This document shows, in pieces, positions 11,784-21,971 of a stretch of 64,000 nucleotides of DNA. The DNA lies in the NCBI GenBank assembly GCA_019775845.1, contig JADQAV010000007.1, forward strand, positions 558,390 to 622,389, given 5' to 3'. Below the pieces are notes generated by a model, which ran no database searches, was not told the DNA's origin, and saw only the letters and a list, made by a program, of their open reading frames with translations. Every line of letters begins with the position of its first letter. Within the stretch, counting starts at the first letter, position 1. Source of the stretch: Myrmaecium sp. VS I D KN 1. Lineage: Eukaryota > Ascomycota > Dothideomycetes > Valsariales > Valsariaceae. Made by a program: the position numbers and the translations under genes.

Positions 11784-14679
11784 TTTTCTCTTTCTTTCGA
11801 GGAGGGTAGGTTCGCAAGTGTTTTGGTTGCCGGAAAGAGAAGGGTGGCAATATTTCGGTTCCGGGTTTGAAAGCTAAAAGGCTCTCTGTTTGACTCGGTT
11901 CGGGGATCGAGCGCTGAATCAGAATCGAGAGCTGTCACGTCGAGGAGAGAGGACGCAAGGAGTTTTTCTGACCATCGACGGACGAGGTCGGGAAGGTGCC
12001 GCTGATGCCGACTGACTGACCGACTGGGTGAGTGACCGAACTGACTGACCGACGAACTGACCGTGTGCGACTTGACACCGTCATTTCTCGCTATCGCCGT
12101 GGTCGGCTGGAGCGGGGAGACGCGAGGACATCATGTCGTGACGAACGGGTGCTGGTACTTCGTTTCCTATTCTCTCTTTCTTTCTCCCTCCGTCTCTCTC
12201 TTTATTCACCTTCTTTTATTCTTTCGTTCTTTTCTTTTGCTTCTCCCAGGCGCTCAGGTCTTTAGACAGGTACCTTGATGGCCGGGTCGACGATCGGATC
12301 ACCCTCTCCTCTCCTTCTCCTGCCCCTGGCGCCTCTCGCATGCGTACGGCCGCCCTGCATGATGCGGTTTGATGGATATATGTGCGACGTTGGGTGCGTG
12401 CAGGACCAGGTCAGTCGGTTGCGAGAGCGGAAGGGGGCTGATGAGACAAAAGATGCTGATCATGGTCATCGGGTCGGTCGTGGGAAGGAGGTTTTGACTT
12501 CTCTTCGTCTTCCCCGAGGGATGCTGTTGTTTTGTGTCCTTTTCGTGTGAAGGAGCAGGAGGAGCGGAGGTTGAAAGGGGTTATAATAGGGGTGTGAGGG
12601 CGGGGTGTTGATCACTTGTGAACAGACGGTGCTCATCCTCTACTTCATACGTACCTATCCGCCCCTCGTGGAACCAGCTTTGCTCACTTCCCCACCCCCT
12701 GATTTGGGTGCATGCCGGGAGCGATGGATATGTCACACCTAGCTTTCTTTTTTTGGGTTTTGTCTTTTTCTCATCGCTAAACGCTTGACCGATCGTTTCC
12801 TCGAGATCGTTTCCACACCTACACCCCCAATCTTTTGTTTCTTCCGCCTTTTTTCTTTTCTGCCTGAGAAGGTACGCGTGGACAATCATGATCGTCCATA
12901 AGCGATGGCGGAAGGAAAAATCGATTGATTTGTGGTATCATGAATAAACAATATATATACGACGTGTCAATATAAATTGTATTATCAATCGTGAGGACGC
13001 TTTCAGGAAGCAAGCTCAGAGCGGAAGGAGGACGTAAGCAGTCGCACCTGGAGTGAGTACTTCTCGTGACGACCTTGCTGGTTCTTCTCCAACGTGAAGG
13101 GGAGATGGTGGATGGGGAACGGACGGGCCGAAGCGGATGCGTGCAGATTTTAGGTACTTTATTTTGGCCACGGCATCGCGATGGTGGAGAGGCGGTGTGA
13201 TAATGTAGGACTACCTTGATGGACTGAATACGATGTACTATCTTCTCTGCTTTCTTTGGTCGAAGTGATCGTAGCCTCGGCAGGCAGGCGGTCAAGAATA
13301 TCAAGGCAGACAAGGCAGACAAGGCAAACAGTGGCCAGTCTGATCTCGAGGTAATGAGGAAGGAGGTGGGAGATACCTTGATGGAGAGACGTCCTGGGAG
13401 GATAGATATATATAAGTAGGAGGGACGAAGCTCCCTCTCTCTTTCTCTCTCTCTCTCTTCTCGACGCCTTTGGAACATCTCTTTTTCTTCTTTTCTCGTC
13501 TTCGCCCCAACCTCCTCTCTCTTTCGCATACCTAGGCACCACTATGTACCCATCACCCCGCCAAAGACTCCCCTCCGCGCTGCTCGCCCTATCTCTTCTC
13601 TCTTCTGAATAACCTACTATATATTTCTCTCCCTCTGGACGCAGCTCAGATAGCTCCATCCACTCTCCACCGTCCACGCCAGCGCCTCTCCACCTTCGCT
13701 TTCGAAGGGGCCGATTGCACATGATGGCTTGCATCTCCTCCTGCGCTACCCCCGCCCGCGATCGTTGACGTCGTTTCAGAAATCCCCACGGCGCCATCTC
13801 GGGTTGGCTCATTCGTTCCCCGGTCTATGCTACATTATGCACCACGCCGCGCGCGCTTTGCGATGGATATTGTTCTCAGGCAACTGTCAGGAATATCATT
13901 GAAGTTGGGTTGGGTCAGTATGACTTTTATCTAGCTCGGAGTCGTTTCTGTGAAGTGGTCGAGGGCATACGATGTCTACAGATGCTAGATACCTCAACCT
14001 TGCCGTCGCCGTTACGAGTATGCGCCTTTTTTGGAGCAGCCGGTGCTATCTCTCGTCTCCAGCCTGCTTGAGCATACTTACCCACTCACTGACGATAGGC
14101 ATTCACTCCTGCACCAATTCCCCCGCATGCGGCCAATATATGTATGTAGGCGGACGCCCTCCGCCCGTCCAATAATGTTCCCCTCTCCCACCAGGGCGAT
14201 TCCCGCACCCCACCAATCATCCCGTGTCTTCCAGCCAGATGCCAATCTCGACGGCCCGTCCTGCTCCTCTTTCCCTTTTCACGCGCTGGAACATGTACTC
14301 CGCTCAAAGTGACCATGATCAGGGCGAGACCGACAACGTCAAGGACAAGGCTACCTCCGCCACTCGCTCTCTTCCGCCAGCCCTCCAGTCACTCTCATTC
14401 CACTGTGGGGAGCTTCATGCGGCCCGGACTTTATCGACCGACGAAGTGATGGGACAGGCTACGGCACTCCGTGCACCGGCCCTGGTCTCGGTGCGGGGAA
14501 CACGGAGAGATGATCGTCTACACGTATCAGTTTCATCCCTATCCTCCTCGCCCCCCCGCTCTTTCCGCACGCTTCGCTGTCCCAGAATGAGCGAGGAAGG
14601 ACCGGGCCAGGTGGGGGAAAGGGGGAAGGCTGTTTGATTAGATAGCATTCCTCAGGAATTGCGCGCGAGGCAGTCAGTC
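11784..14679. other. Region between nicotianamine synthase and metallothionein (divergent)
   Basis: The two flanking genes point away from each other, so this 3 kb probably contains both promoters. It holds GACT/GACC-rich short repeats (12010-12060), pyrimidine runs (12170-12240, 13435-13520) and a TATATATAAG box near 13405-13415 on the plus strand. Open frames at 12819-13529 and 13159-13812 (minus) are composed of Arg/Glu runs read from those repeats and are not convincing genes. Confidence 0.45.
13302..13328. repeat. Three-copy 9-base tandem repeat
   Basis: Unit CAAGGCAGA, two perfect copies and a third with one change (CAAGGCAAA). Non-coding. Confidence 0.85.
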
Positions 14680-14686
14680 TATAAAA
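14680..14686 (+). promoter_or_regulatory. TATA box of the metallothionein gene
   Basis: TATAAAA followed by GG, 134 bases before the metallothionein ATG. It is one of the best TATA boxes in the window, fitting a strongly inducible gene. A GCGCGCG stretch lies just upstream (14661-14668). Confidence 0.65.
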
Positions 14687-14819
14687 GGCACTTTCCATCG
14701 AGCTCGACGAGAAGGTTTTGATTGATTCTTCAAGCCAACAACACCGCGCTGTCCGACACAAACTTCCAGAGAACGTTGCACACTCCAACAGCCCCCTTGA
14801 ACATATCACCTTGCCAACC

Positions 14820-15074
14820 ATGACTCCCTGGTACGTCCGACCTTGTCCCTCTTCCCCCCACTCTTCACCGTGATATCCGGCTCACGTCTCGCCTACGCTC
14901 CCGATCCACACAGCTCCTGCTCCTCCTGCTGCTCCGGCAACTGCTCCGGCAGCACCTGCTCCTGCGGCTCGTGCAAGGTCCGTCATTTTGCACCCGTCTC
15001 ATCATCGATAATCCCTTTGCCTCGTCCGTATGCGTGCTTGGACTGACGGGTGATTGGGGGGTTTTCAGCACTGA
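14820..15074 (+). CDS. Metallothionein, 26 residues in three exons
   Basis: Exons 14820-14830 (11 bases), 14914-14977 and 15069-15074 (one codon plus TGA) join in phase to give 26 residues. The protein starts MTPCSCSSCC and continues SGNCSGSTCSCGSCKH, with eight Cys at 4, 6, 9, 10, 14, 19, 21 and 24 in C-x-C, C-C and C-x2-C spacings; there are no aromatic residues. Size and composition match the short copper metallothioneins of ascomycetes (the Neurospora protein is of similar length and Cys/Gly/Ser-rich). It would bind Cu(I) or Zn through thiolate clusters in the cytosol. Intron 1 has a GTACGT donor and a CACACAG acceptor; intron 2 has a weaker GTCCGT donor but a clear CTGAC branch point and TTTTCAG acceptor. 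Without intron 2 the frame runs on to 15046 with Cys-poor sequence. Confidence 0.82.
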
Positions 15075-15571
15075 GCGTCTACCGCGCCTCCTCTCCCCTG
15101 CCCCCATCGCTTATGGGAACCGGAACGCCACTTCTTTCTCTTTTTTCTCTCCTCTCCGTTGAGCTGGAGCCGGAGGACGGACGTCATGCACCTGTATGGC
15201 TGATTCTTACTTTGGCAAGGAACTTTGGAAGGGAGGGGGAATAGGCAAGTGGAGGGAATAGAGAGAGAGAGGGATTATGTATGTTACGCACATGCAATCC
15301 ATACGTTGATTTAGTTTTCGGGCCGCCCTCCTGGTGGTGATAAAGAATGCAGAAGACATGCGAAATCCGTCCTCTTCTGGCGCTGGATGAGAACCACTAC
15401 TACAATCATGCACATCCTTAAGAAATGCTGCCGTGACTGATGTGCGTGTGATTGCCCCGGTAAAGAGAGAGGAGCGACGACGGATGAGAGGGGAAAAAAC
15501 AGTGAGGCGATGCCAGCGTGGGAAGGAAGGTACAGTAGTAGCAATCGCCATGAGAGAAAAACTGCTGCTGC
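15075..15571. other. Convergent intergenic region
   Basis: It lies between the 3' ends of the metallothionein (plus) and the dioxygenase (minus) and presumably holds both 3' UTRs. No other feature was seen. Confidence 0.5.
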
Positions 15572-16522
15572 TCAATCCGCATGGGCAAACCCGACTTTCC
15601 CCTCCGCCACAGCCGTCGCCTCCAGACCGCCGCCCATCTCGATCAGGTTCCGGCGCATGCGCTCGGCACGGCGCCACAGCCGGTCGCCATCCGCGTCGCC
15701 GTCCAAGGCGTTAAAGTCGCACCGAGCGACCCAGGCGCCGACGCCGTGCTGGAGGACGTTGCGGGCGCGGTCGGCGGCGCCGCGGCGGTGGCCGACGCTG
15801 CCGTGGAGGGTGAGGCGGGGCCGGTCGGCGCGGTAGACGCCCCGGTGGAGGATGTTGTTGTTGTAGAAGACGGCGTCGCCGGGCTCGAGGTGGACGGCGC
15901 GCTGGCCGGGCAGGGCCGGGTCGAAGGGGTCGGCGGCCCGCTCGGCGGGGGTGCGGGCCCGGCCGTGCGAGCCGGGCACGACGACGAGCGAGTCGTCCGG
16001 GTGGAGGGCGAGGTTCCACTGGGCGTGCCAGGCGGGCCGGTGGAGCCGGTCGAGCTCCTCCTCCTCGGTGGCGGTGGGCGGGATGTCGTCCCGGTGCCAG
16101 CGCAGGGCGAAGTCGCGGTCCGGCCGGACGAGCAGGTTGTACAGCTCCATGATCAGATCCTCGACGTCGTCGTCGCCGGCGGGGACGCCTAGGATAGCTT
16201 TGACGGGCTTCAGGATCCGGTCGGAGAAGTAGGAGGCTGCGAAGGTAGTGTGGCCCGGGAGGTCTGGATGGAGGAGGTGTTGGACGCCCCAGATCCCCTG
16301 GGAGATGTCGGACGTCCATGGCGGGAACTGCTTCGGGAGGGTGCGGACGTAGGGCCACTGTCCCGCCCGGGCCAGAGTGGTGACATGGTCGCAGACGCGG
16401 CGGAGCGTTTCCACGCTGTCCGGGTCGAACGCGCCGCGGATCACCACGAAGCCGTCCTGTTCGAGGGAGTTGAGGAGGCTGGCGCGGTAGTTGTTGTCGT
16501 CGTCCGATGAAGAATCCGCCAT
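15572..16522 (-). CDS. Phytanoyl-CoA dioxygenase (PhyH) family protein
   Basis: Single exon, 316 residues, ATG at 16522. The N-terminus has the PhyH opening LEQDGFVVIRGAFDPDSVE. The Fe(II) facial triad is visible as H-x-D in LRWHRDDIPP and a distal His in FYNNNILHRGVYR, and the 2-oxoglutarate-binding Arg is probably in ADRPRLTLHGSVGH. The fold is the double-stranded beta helix of Fe(II)/2-oxoglutarate oxygenases. The ending lacks a clear peroxisomal signal (it ends AHAD), so a role in phytanic acid oxidation is not indicated; fungal members act on diverse metabolites. GC content at third positions is very high, which produces long open frames on all strands. It is convergent with the metallothionein gene, next to nicotianamine synthase. 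The substrate is unknown. Confidence 0.85.
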   Translation of the reverse strand: MADSSSDDDNNYRASLLNSLEQDGFVVIRGAFDPDSVETLRRVCDHVTTLARAGQWPYVRTLPKQFPPWTSDISQGIWGVQHLLHPDLPGHTTFAASYFSDRILKPVKAILGVPAGDDDVEDLIMELYNLLVRPDRDFALRWHRDDIPPTATEEEELDRLHRPAWHAQWNLALHPDDSLVVVPGSHGRARTPAERAADPFDPALPGQRAVHLEPGDAVFYNNNILHRGVYRADRPRLTLHGSVGHRRGAADRARNVLQHGVGAWVARCDFNALDGDADGDRLWRRAERMRRNLIEMGGGLEATAVAEGKVGFAHAD

Positions 16523-16908
16523 GTTCTTTCGTTTTCAGTGCACCGCGAGCTCTGTTAAAGGGTCGACCAAGTGCAGAAGCTCGGTATGTTCTTGTTGATT
16601 TGATGTTGGATGTTGGCGGGTTCCCCGCTCGGTGCGGGGTGGGGTGAGAACTACTAAGGCGGGGAAGAAAGATAAGCATCATCATCGTAGCCTTGCCTTG
16701 GCAATCCGTCTGTCATCGGAAGAAACTCTCTGGACACTGTTCTGTCTGAAGGCTTCAATAAAGCGCCGGAACCCCCCTTAAGGCCTCGTTTTCTTTCATC
16801 CTCCTATTCCGTCCCACCGAGCTCGCTGCATCCCCACTCAAGCCTTCGTGCATCGCACAACTGCCGGAGCTGGTACCAGCATCGATGTACTTGCAGATAC
16901 CGAGGGGC
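16523..16908. other. Short intergenic region upstream of the dioxygenase
   Basis: Promoter and 5' UTR of the PhyH gene (minus strand) and 3' UTR of the dehydratase gene. No further element was recognised. Confidence 0.5.
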
Positions 16909-18263
16909 CTACAAGACAATGGGCGTCCACTCTTCTTTCATATCAGGCATGAAGTTCGACGTTAACCGGGCTTTTGCCTTCACAGCAACGCCTCCGTCGG
17001 GCTTCTCGATCCACATATCGTATGTGCCGGGACTGGCAATGCGACCGCAGAGTTTGACCGGCTGATTGCAGTACAAGGCATCCACGTTTCGGTAGTCGAG
17101 GCTATCAATCCACGGGTGTCCCTTCCCGCCACCCCTGGCGCTTGAGCCCGTCTTGCGTAGATGGTAAGCGAGAAACTCGATGAGACAGGTGATGGAAAGG
17201 GGGCCGTGGAACAAAAGATCGCGATGTCCTTCCACAGTGCGACAGTAGTGCGGATCGAGGTGGATGGCATGAGCATTGAAGGTCAGGGCGCTGTACCGGA
17301 AGAGCAGAGCTGGAGTAGGAACAAAGGTGTGGGTGAAGTCCGGTGTATAAGGAACTGTGAAAGTGAATGTCAACGAGACGCTACGGCAGCGGGATAAGGT
17401 AGACACTTACCTTTGAGGGTTCTGCTTTGTTTCCTCACAGCGGCGGCGGCTTGTTCCCGGGTTCGTTCGCGCATGAAGACGAGGATCCGTTTTTCGATGA
17501 TCCTCGATGTGCCGAACTCCTCCGCCTTAACCGGAGGCCATATCGCCTTTTTGAGCTCATCCTCATTGAACAGCTTGTCACCCTCTTCCTGCGACACATG
17601 TGTAACCCCGGTTCCGTGGGCGGACAACTTCGCGATCCGCCGCTCAACGTCAACGTAAATCTTCTCTTCTCCCGGCACGCCTTTCACTTGGACGTCGCGG
17701 ATGCCCTCCACGCAGACATACCGCCGACCGTCCAGGAAGGGCCGCCGATCCTCACCACCGTCCATTGCCCTGAACCGCATGGAACCACCGGCCCACATCC
17801 GCCTCACGAACGGCTCGCCGGGCGATTGCCGCGGATCCGTGCCGTCCGGCAGGAGCTGGCTTTCGGGCAGGACGGGATTGAAGTAGACGAGATGATGGGT
17901 CTGCGGCAGCGCCAGGTTGTCCACCGAGCACAGCGGCCCGTCGAACATGCTCGAGCACAGCGGGTACCTGGTCGAAAAGCCGTCGGACCAGTCGTCCGGC
18001 ATGAAGGACATCAGGCTCTGCCGCAGCGCCCAGCTGTTCCCAGGGGTGAGGTCGTCCCAGATCATGGTGTGCTCGCGCTTGGGCAGCTGGCGCAACGCCT
18101 CCACGTCGATAGGCTGCTGCTGCTGCTGCGGCTCCTCCTGCTGCTCTTCTGCTTGGGTGGAGTATTTGCGGGGGACGGGGAACGTGGAGGGAGAGCGACA
18201 CCGCTGCGCATGCCGCACGGTGCGGAAGTAAGTCGACCGGAGCCCCATTCGCGCGTGCATCAT
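16909..18263 (-). CDS. HTD2-like hotdog-fold hydroxyacyl-thioester dehydratase
   Basis: Exons 18263-17411 and 17354-16909 give 432 residues; the 56-base intron has a GTAAGT donor and a TTTCACAG acceptor, splitting a Val codon. The N-terminus is rich in Arg, Ser and Tyr without acids (MMHARMGLRSTYFRTVRHAQ), a typical mitochondrial presequence. The first half contains the N-terminal hotdog region (LTPGNSWALRQSLMSFMPDDW). The second half has the hydratase-2 type motif NAHAIHLDPHYCR followed by LLFHGPLSITCLIEFL, with Asp and His as likely catalytic residues. This fits the family of yeast Htd2 (3-hydroxyacyl-thioester dehydratase of mitochondrial fatty acid synthesis) and bacterial mesaconyl-CoA hydratase. 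The exact substrate cannot be decided from sequence. Confidence 0.85.
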
Positions 18264-18555
18264 TTACGGTTGACTGGACGCGCTCCTGAGAGAGTGTTGT
18301 GGGGTGTGCAATTCGTTCGGGAGTCTGTTCATGACGACTTTCGGTTCCTGCCGCCGGGGAGCCAAGACCCTAGGGCCTCTTCCCCAGGCCCCACCGGAAA
18401 ATTTCTGGGGTAGAGGGCTTTATTTTCTTAATGAGCGAGCGAAGGAAGTTTACAGATAGATTACACGTATTCGGTGATTTAACAGCTGATATAACAATTC
18501 AAGCCACAGACGGCGCTCAGTTGCCTACATAGGGAGCTATAGTAATGTGACATAG

Positions 18556-19746
18556 TTACCTCAATGCTTCTTTGTCATACGTGTTCTCCCAGCTGCCGAG
18601 CCACCTCCAGCTCTTCACAGCCTTGTCCAGCTCGACGAGGGCCCGGTTCACGGCGCCCTCCGTGCCATCCTCCATCCTGCGACCTTGGATCTCGATGAAG
18701 AAGATGTAGTGCCAGGGCTCCGTGCCGCTCGGCCGCGTGTTGATGGACGTGAGATTGATGCCGTGTTGCTTGAAGACCGCCAGCGCGTCCGCCAGCGCAC
18801 CGGATCCCGTATGCTCGACCGTGAACGCAATCAAAGTCTTGTAGCGCTGAAACTGCTCTCCCTGGTCAGCGGAGCCCTCATCGCTCTGCGACACGCCATT
18901 CCGAGCCCTCTTGTTTCCCAACTCGAAGAACCTCGTCGAATTGCCGAGGCGGTCCTGGATGCCGCGCGCCAGCACCTGCACGCCGTGGATCTCCGCCGCC
19001 ATCTCGCTGCTGATGGCGGCGGTCGTGAAGATGCCGTTCGCGACGTCTTCCTTCACCTGCTGCGCCGCGCGGGATGTCGAGGACATATCGATCCGCTCGA
19101 CACCTTTGAAGTACCGCGCCAGGAACTCGCCGCACTGCCCCCATGCTTGGGGGTGGGAGTAGAGCTTGGTGATGTGGCCGAGGCCGGACAGCACCTTGGT
19201 CCGGGACGCTTGCGGGTGCGGGTTGCCGGGTGTGGGCATTGACGATTGTGATGCACGAGACAATTCAAGTCCATCGTCCTCGACCGGGTGGCCGACGACG
19301 CAGTGCAGGACGGGCAGATACGTCTCCCCGCAGACGACGATATCTTGGTACTTCTTCTGAACGTCGGCGAAGAGGTCCAGAGTAAACACAACCGAGCCGT
19401 TGGTGGAGTTCTCAAACGGGACCACCCCCCGTCTGGTAGGATCGCTTTGCACGGCTTTGAAGACGTCTTCGATCGTGACCTCCGGCCGCAGGGTGTAATG
19501 GCGGAGCCTGGGGTTGCGGGAGCATGCCTGCGGTAAACCGTGAGCTCAAAGTGAATTGCAGCAGGAAGAGGCAATTGGATGGTTTGCAAGGATAGCTTGA
19601 AAGAAACCCGCGGGAGCAGGTGAAGGAACGGGAAGCTACCCAACATGCATGGTGCTGAATAGGTTTAAGTCGCCGAAAGTGCTTACTTGATGCGTATATG
19701 ATCCAAGGGGCCCAAGGAAATGGACCGTCCCGCGGGATTCAGTCAT
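18556..19746 (-). CDS. pha2: Prephenate dehydratase
   Basis: Exons 19746-19687 and 19527-18556 give 343 residues; the 159-base intron joins in phase 0. The first exon encodes the opening strand VHFLGPLGSYTHQ. Key segments are VVPFENSTNGSV, ITKLYSHPQAWGQC, IFTTAAISSEMAAEIHG and the catalytic GNSTRFFEL (Thr-Arg-Phe core). A C-terminal ACT domain follows, with SGALADALAVFKQHGINLTS and WHYIFFIEIQGRR, the Phe-binding regulatory module. The enzyme converts prephenate to phenylpyruvate in phenylalanine synthesis in the cytosol. A Ser/Pro-rich insertion (residues near 100-115) separates the catalytic subdomains. Identity is secure. Confidence 0.93.
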
Positions 19747-20550
19747 GATGTGAAAAACCCGATGATGAACCTGCAAGACTCCTAATGTCTATATGCCCTG
19801 CCAGTACATTTTGGTCCAGATAATATGTCAAGCACCTGCTCCGGTCTCCTGTATTCAATATGTCACAGGGCGCGGAACCCTGCATAACTTTGTGTGAACC
19901 TCACACTGCCGCGGCGTCACCGTAAATTTTTAGCGCGGTTCTCTCCGCAATTCGGACGAGAGCAGGTGTGGGGCTGCAGGGCAAGAAGACAGAAACGCTT
20001 GTTCATCCGCGGACGCTCACTTTCAACTTCAGCAGGTTTCACCATTATCAGAATACTACGGATCAACGGCTTCAAGCTTAGAGGGAACATCAAAACATCA
20101 ATTGGTATAACAATCTAGATAACTTCAAGGCTCGGACGTGCAGAGTCGTAGAAGCTTTCAAAAGCCACGTCGGACCTACGAGCCCTCCAGACATCTCCGT
20201 CACTCAAGGTCGTCTTGGTTATGCGATCTACCTCGGCGAGAGGAGCGAAGTCGTCTCCACGCGAATGTCTTTGTGCGACGGCGGAGCGAGCGTATTTTGT
20301 CTAAAGACCACGAATCTGTCTGATAATTAAGATCCAACCAAGGTCAGCGTACGTCGGCATGGTTGCTTACCCGTCGTGTACCCTGTGTACTTCTTCCACT
20401 CTACAACTTGGAGCGGCAATCGGAAGCTGGGAAACGGCCGCTTTCCTGGGCCGGAAGCGTCTCATGGACGCCGTCGCGAAGAGTCGACTCAGGGCCTGGC
20501 GCGGCATGCTCTGGGCGCGATTCCTCGCTCATTGCGAGGGTGCCAAACCG
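19747..20550. other. Region between prephenate dehydratase and eRF1
   Basis: Contains the promoter of the prephenate dehydratase gene and the 3' UTR of eRF1, both on the minus strand. Short frames on both strands carry no domain. Confidence 0.5.
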
Positions 20551-21971
20551 TCAATCTGTCCACCGTCAGCCAGAGGGTCGCAGCGCAATTCGCATGACAC
20601 TTACCATCGTAGAACTCATCATCATCAGAGTATTCAGCCAACTGCTCGAAGTTGACCTTGTAACGCAAAATGGCGCCAATACCACCGAAACCCTTCACGA
20701 ACTGGTTACCCTCAGAAGAACGGTCGGAGACGAACTCGAGAGTAGCACCGAAGTCGCGGTATTTCTCGGCTAGCCACTCCAAGAACGGCTGCTGGTCGAC
20801 GACCTCCATCTCCTGTCCGGTTTCCTTGTCCATGAAAAGCGACCGGTCTTGCTCCTGCTGCTTAGTGGTGTGAAGGATAACTTCGGAGCCCTCCGAGTTC
20901 TTGAGGACCCAGCGAGTGATCTCCAGATTCTCGTAGACGATAAGGATCTCAGCGGCACCAAGCTCCAGAGCCTTGAGTGTATCCTCAATGCCGTAGCAGA
21001 CCTTGCCACTGTCCTGGCTGATCTCGTCGAAGTAGCGGTTGATCAGCTTCTTCTCCTGAATGAACTTGACATTGCTAAGCGTCTCCGAGGCCAGCTCGAT
21101 GGCTTGGTTGAAGCCATTTTCACCACCGTAAGACACGTCGACGACCTTGATGACCTTTGCCTGGAGACGCTGGTCAAACAGATCGGAAGCGTTGAGGTCG
21201 TTCTTGAAATCGGCCGAACCCGCAAGGATAAGTCCAGCGACGTTGACCTTATCGTTGGTAATGAAGTTCTGGACAGCCAGCTCAGCCACCTTGCGGACGT
21301 AGTTGTGACGCTTCTCCTCACGCAGACGCGCGAAACGAAGCGCGGACTGACCACCACGACCGTGCTTCTTGGGCAGATCTACGGAGAACTTCTGGATGAT
21401 CTCGCGGGTATTGCCGCTGAGTGTACCGAAGAGCGCACCGTTACCGTCCATGATAATGAAGCCGAACTTCTGGTCCGACTCCAACAGTTCGCTCAAAGCC
21501 TCGGTGTGGAATTTGTTGTCGCAAAGATACAGAGAGGTGTTGATCGGCTTGAAAGGCTCGAAATCAATGTTGATCTTGCGCTCTTTGCCCTCTGCAGTAA
21601 TAATTTCACCGCAGTAGACGACCAGGCCATTGGGCGGCACGCGGGAGTAGAGCTTGAGACGCTGCTGGGTGGAGGTAATGGCGGACAGGACTGAGAGACG
21701 GTTGACACGAGACTTGATGTTGGAAGCAGTACCGAACTCTTCTGCCAACATCTTGGCTGCGCGGGAGATCTGATCCTTGGGCGCTGTGTGCATCGGCGAG
21801 GTTAGCCAGACTGTCACCGCGCCAGGGGCCCGAGAGTGAAGGCTTACGGATGATGAGTGAGATCATGCTGGTTCCATTTCCACGAGCGGCCTCCAGACGC
21901 TTGATCAGCTTTTTCACCTTCCAGATCTCAATGTTCTTCTCCGCCTCGCCAGCTGGAGGACCCGACGACAT
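20551..21971 (-). CDS. sup45: Eukaryotic peptide chain release factor 1 (eRF1)
   Basis: Three exons, 21971-21848, 21783-20605 and 20555-20551, give 435 residues, the usual family length. Domain N carries [10 protein letters not shown] (NIKS, residues 63-66) and YLCDNKF (127-133), which read stop codons. The middle domain has the peptidyl-tRNA hydrolysis motif [11 protein letters not shown] (GGQ, 185-187). The C-terminal domain binds eRF3 and ends in the acidic tail [10 protein letters not shown]. The last intron is 49 bases (GTAAGT donor, GGCTGAC branch, GGACAG acceptor) and leaves only five bases of coding sequence in the last exon, finishing the final Asp and a TGA stop. If that intron were retained, the frame would stay open for about 39 further codons. 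Identity is secure. Confidence 0.96.

Noticed and set aside
12819-13529. 236-residue minus-strand frame overlapping the previous one
   Set aside because: Same repeat-derived content in another frame; no family features.
13159-13812. 217-residue minus-strand open frame between nicotianamine synthase and metallothionein
   Set aside because: Arg/Glu runs come from a CT microsatellite and the CLVCLVCL stretch from a 9-base repeat; nothing looks conserved.
15581-16192. 203-residue plus-strand frame opposite the dioxygenase, plus other long frames there
   Set aside because: These are shadows of a very GC-rich coding exon, with Ala/Arg/Pro/Gly-rich composition; the PhyH frame on the minus strand has all the motifs.
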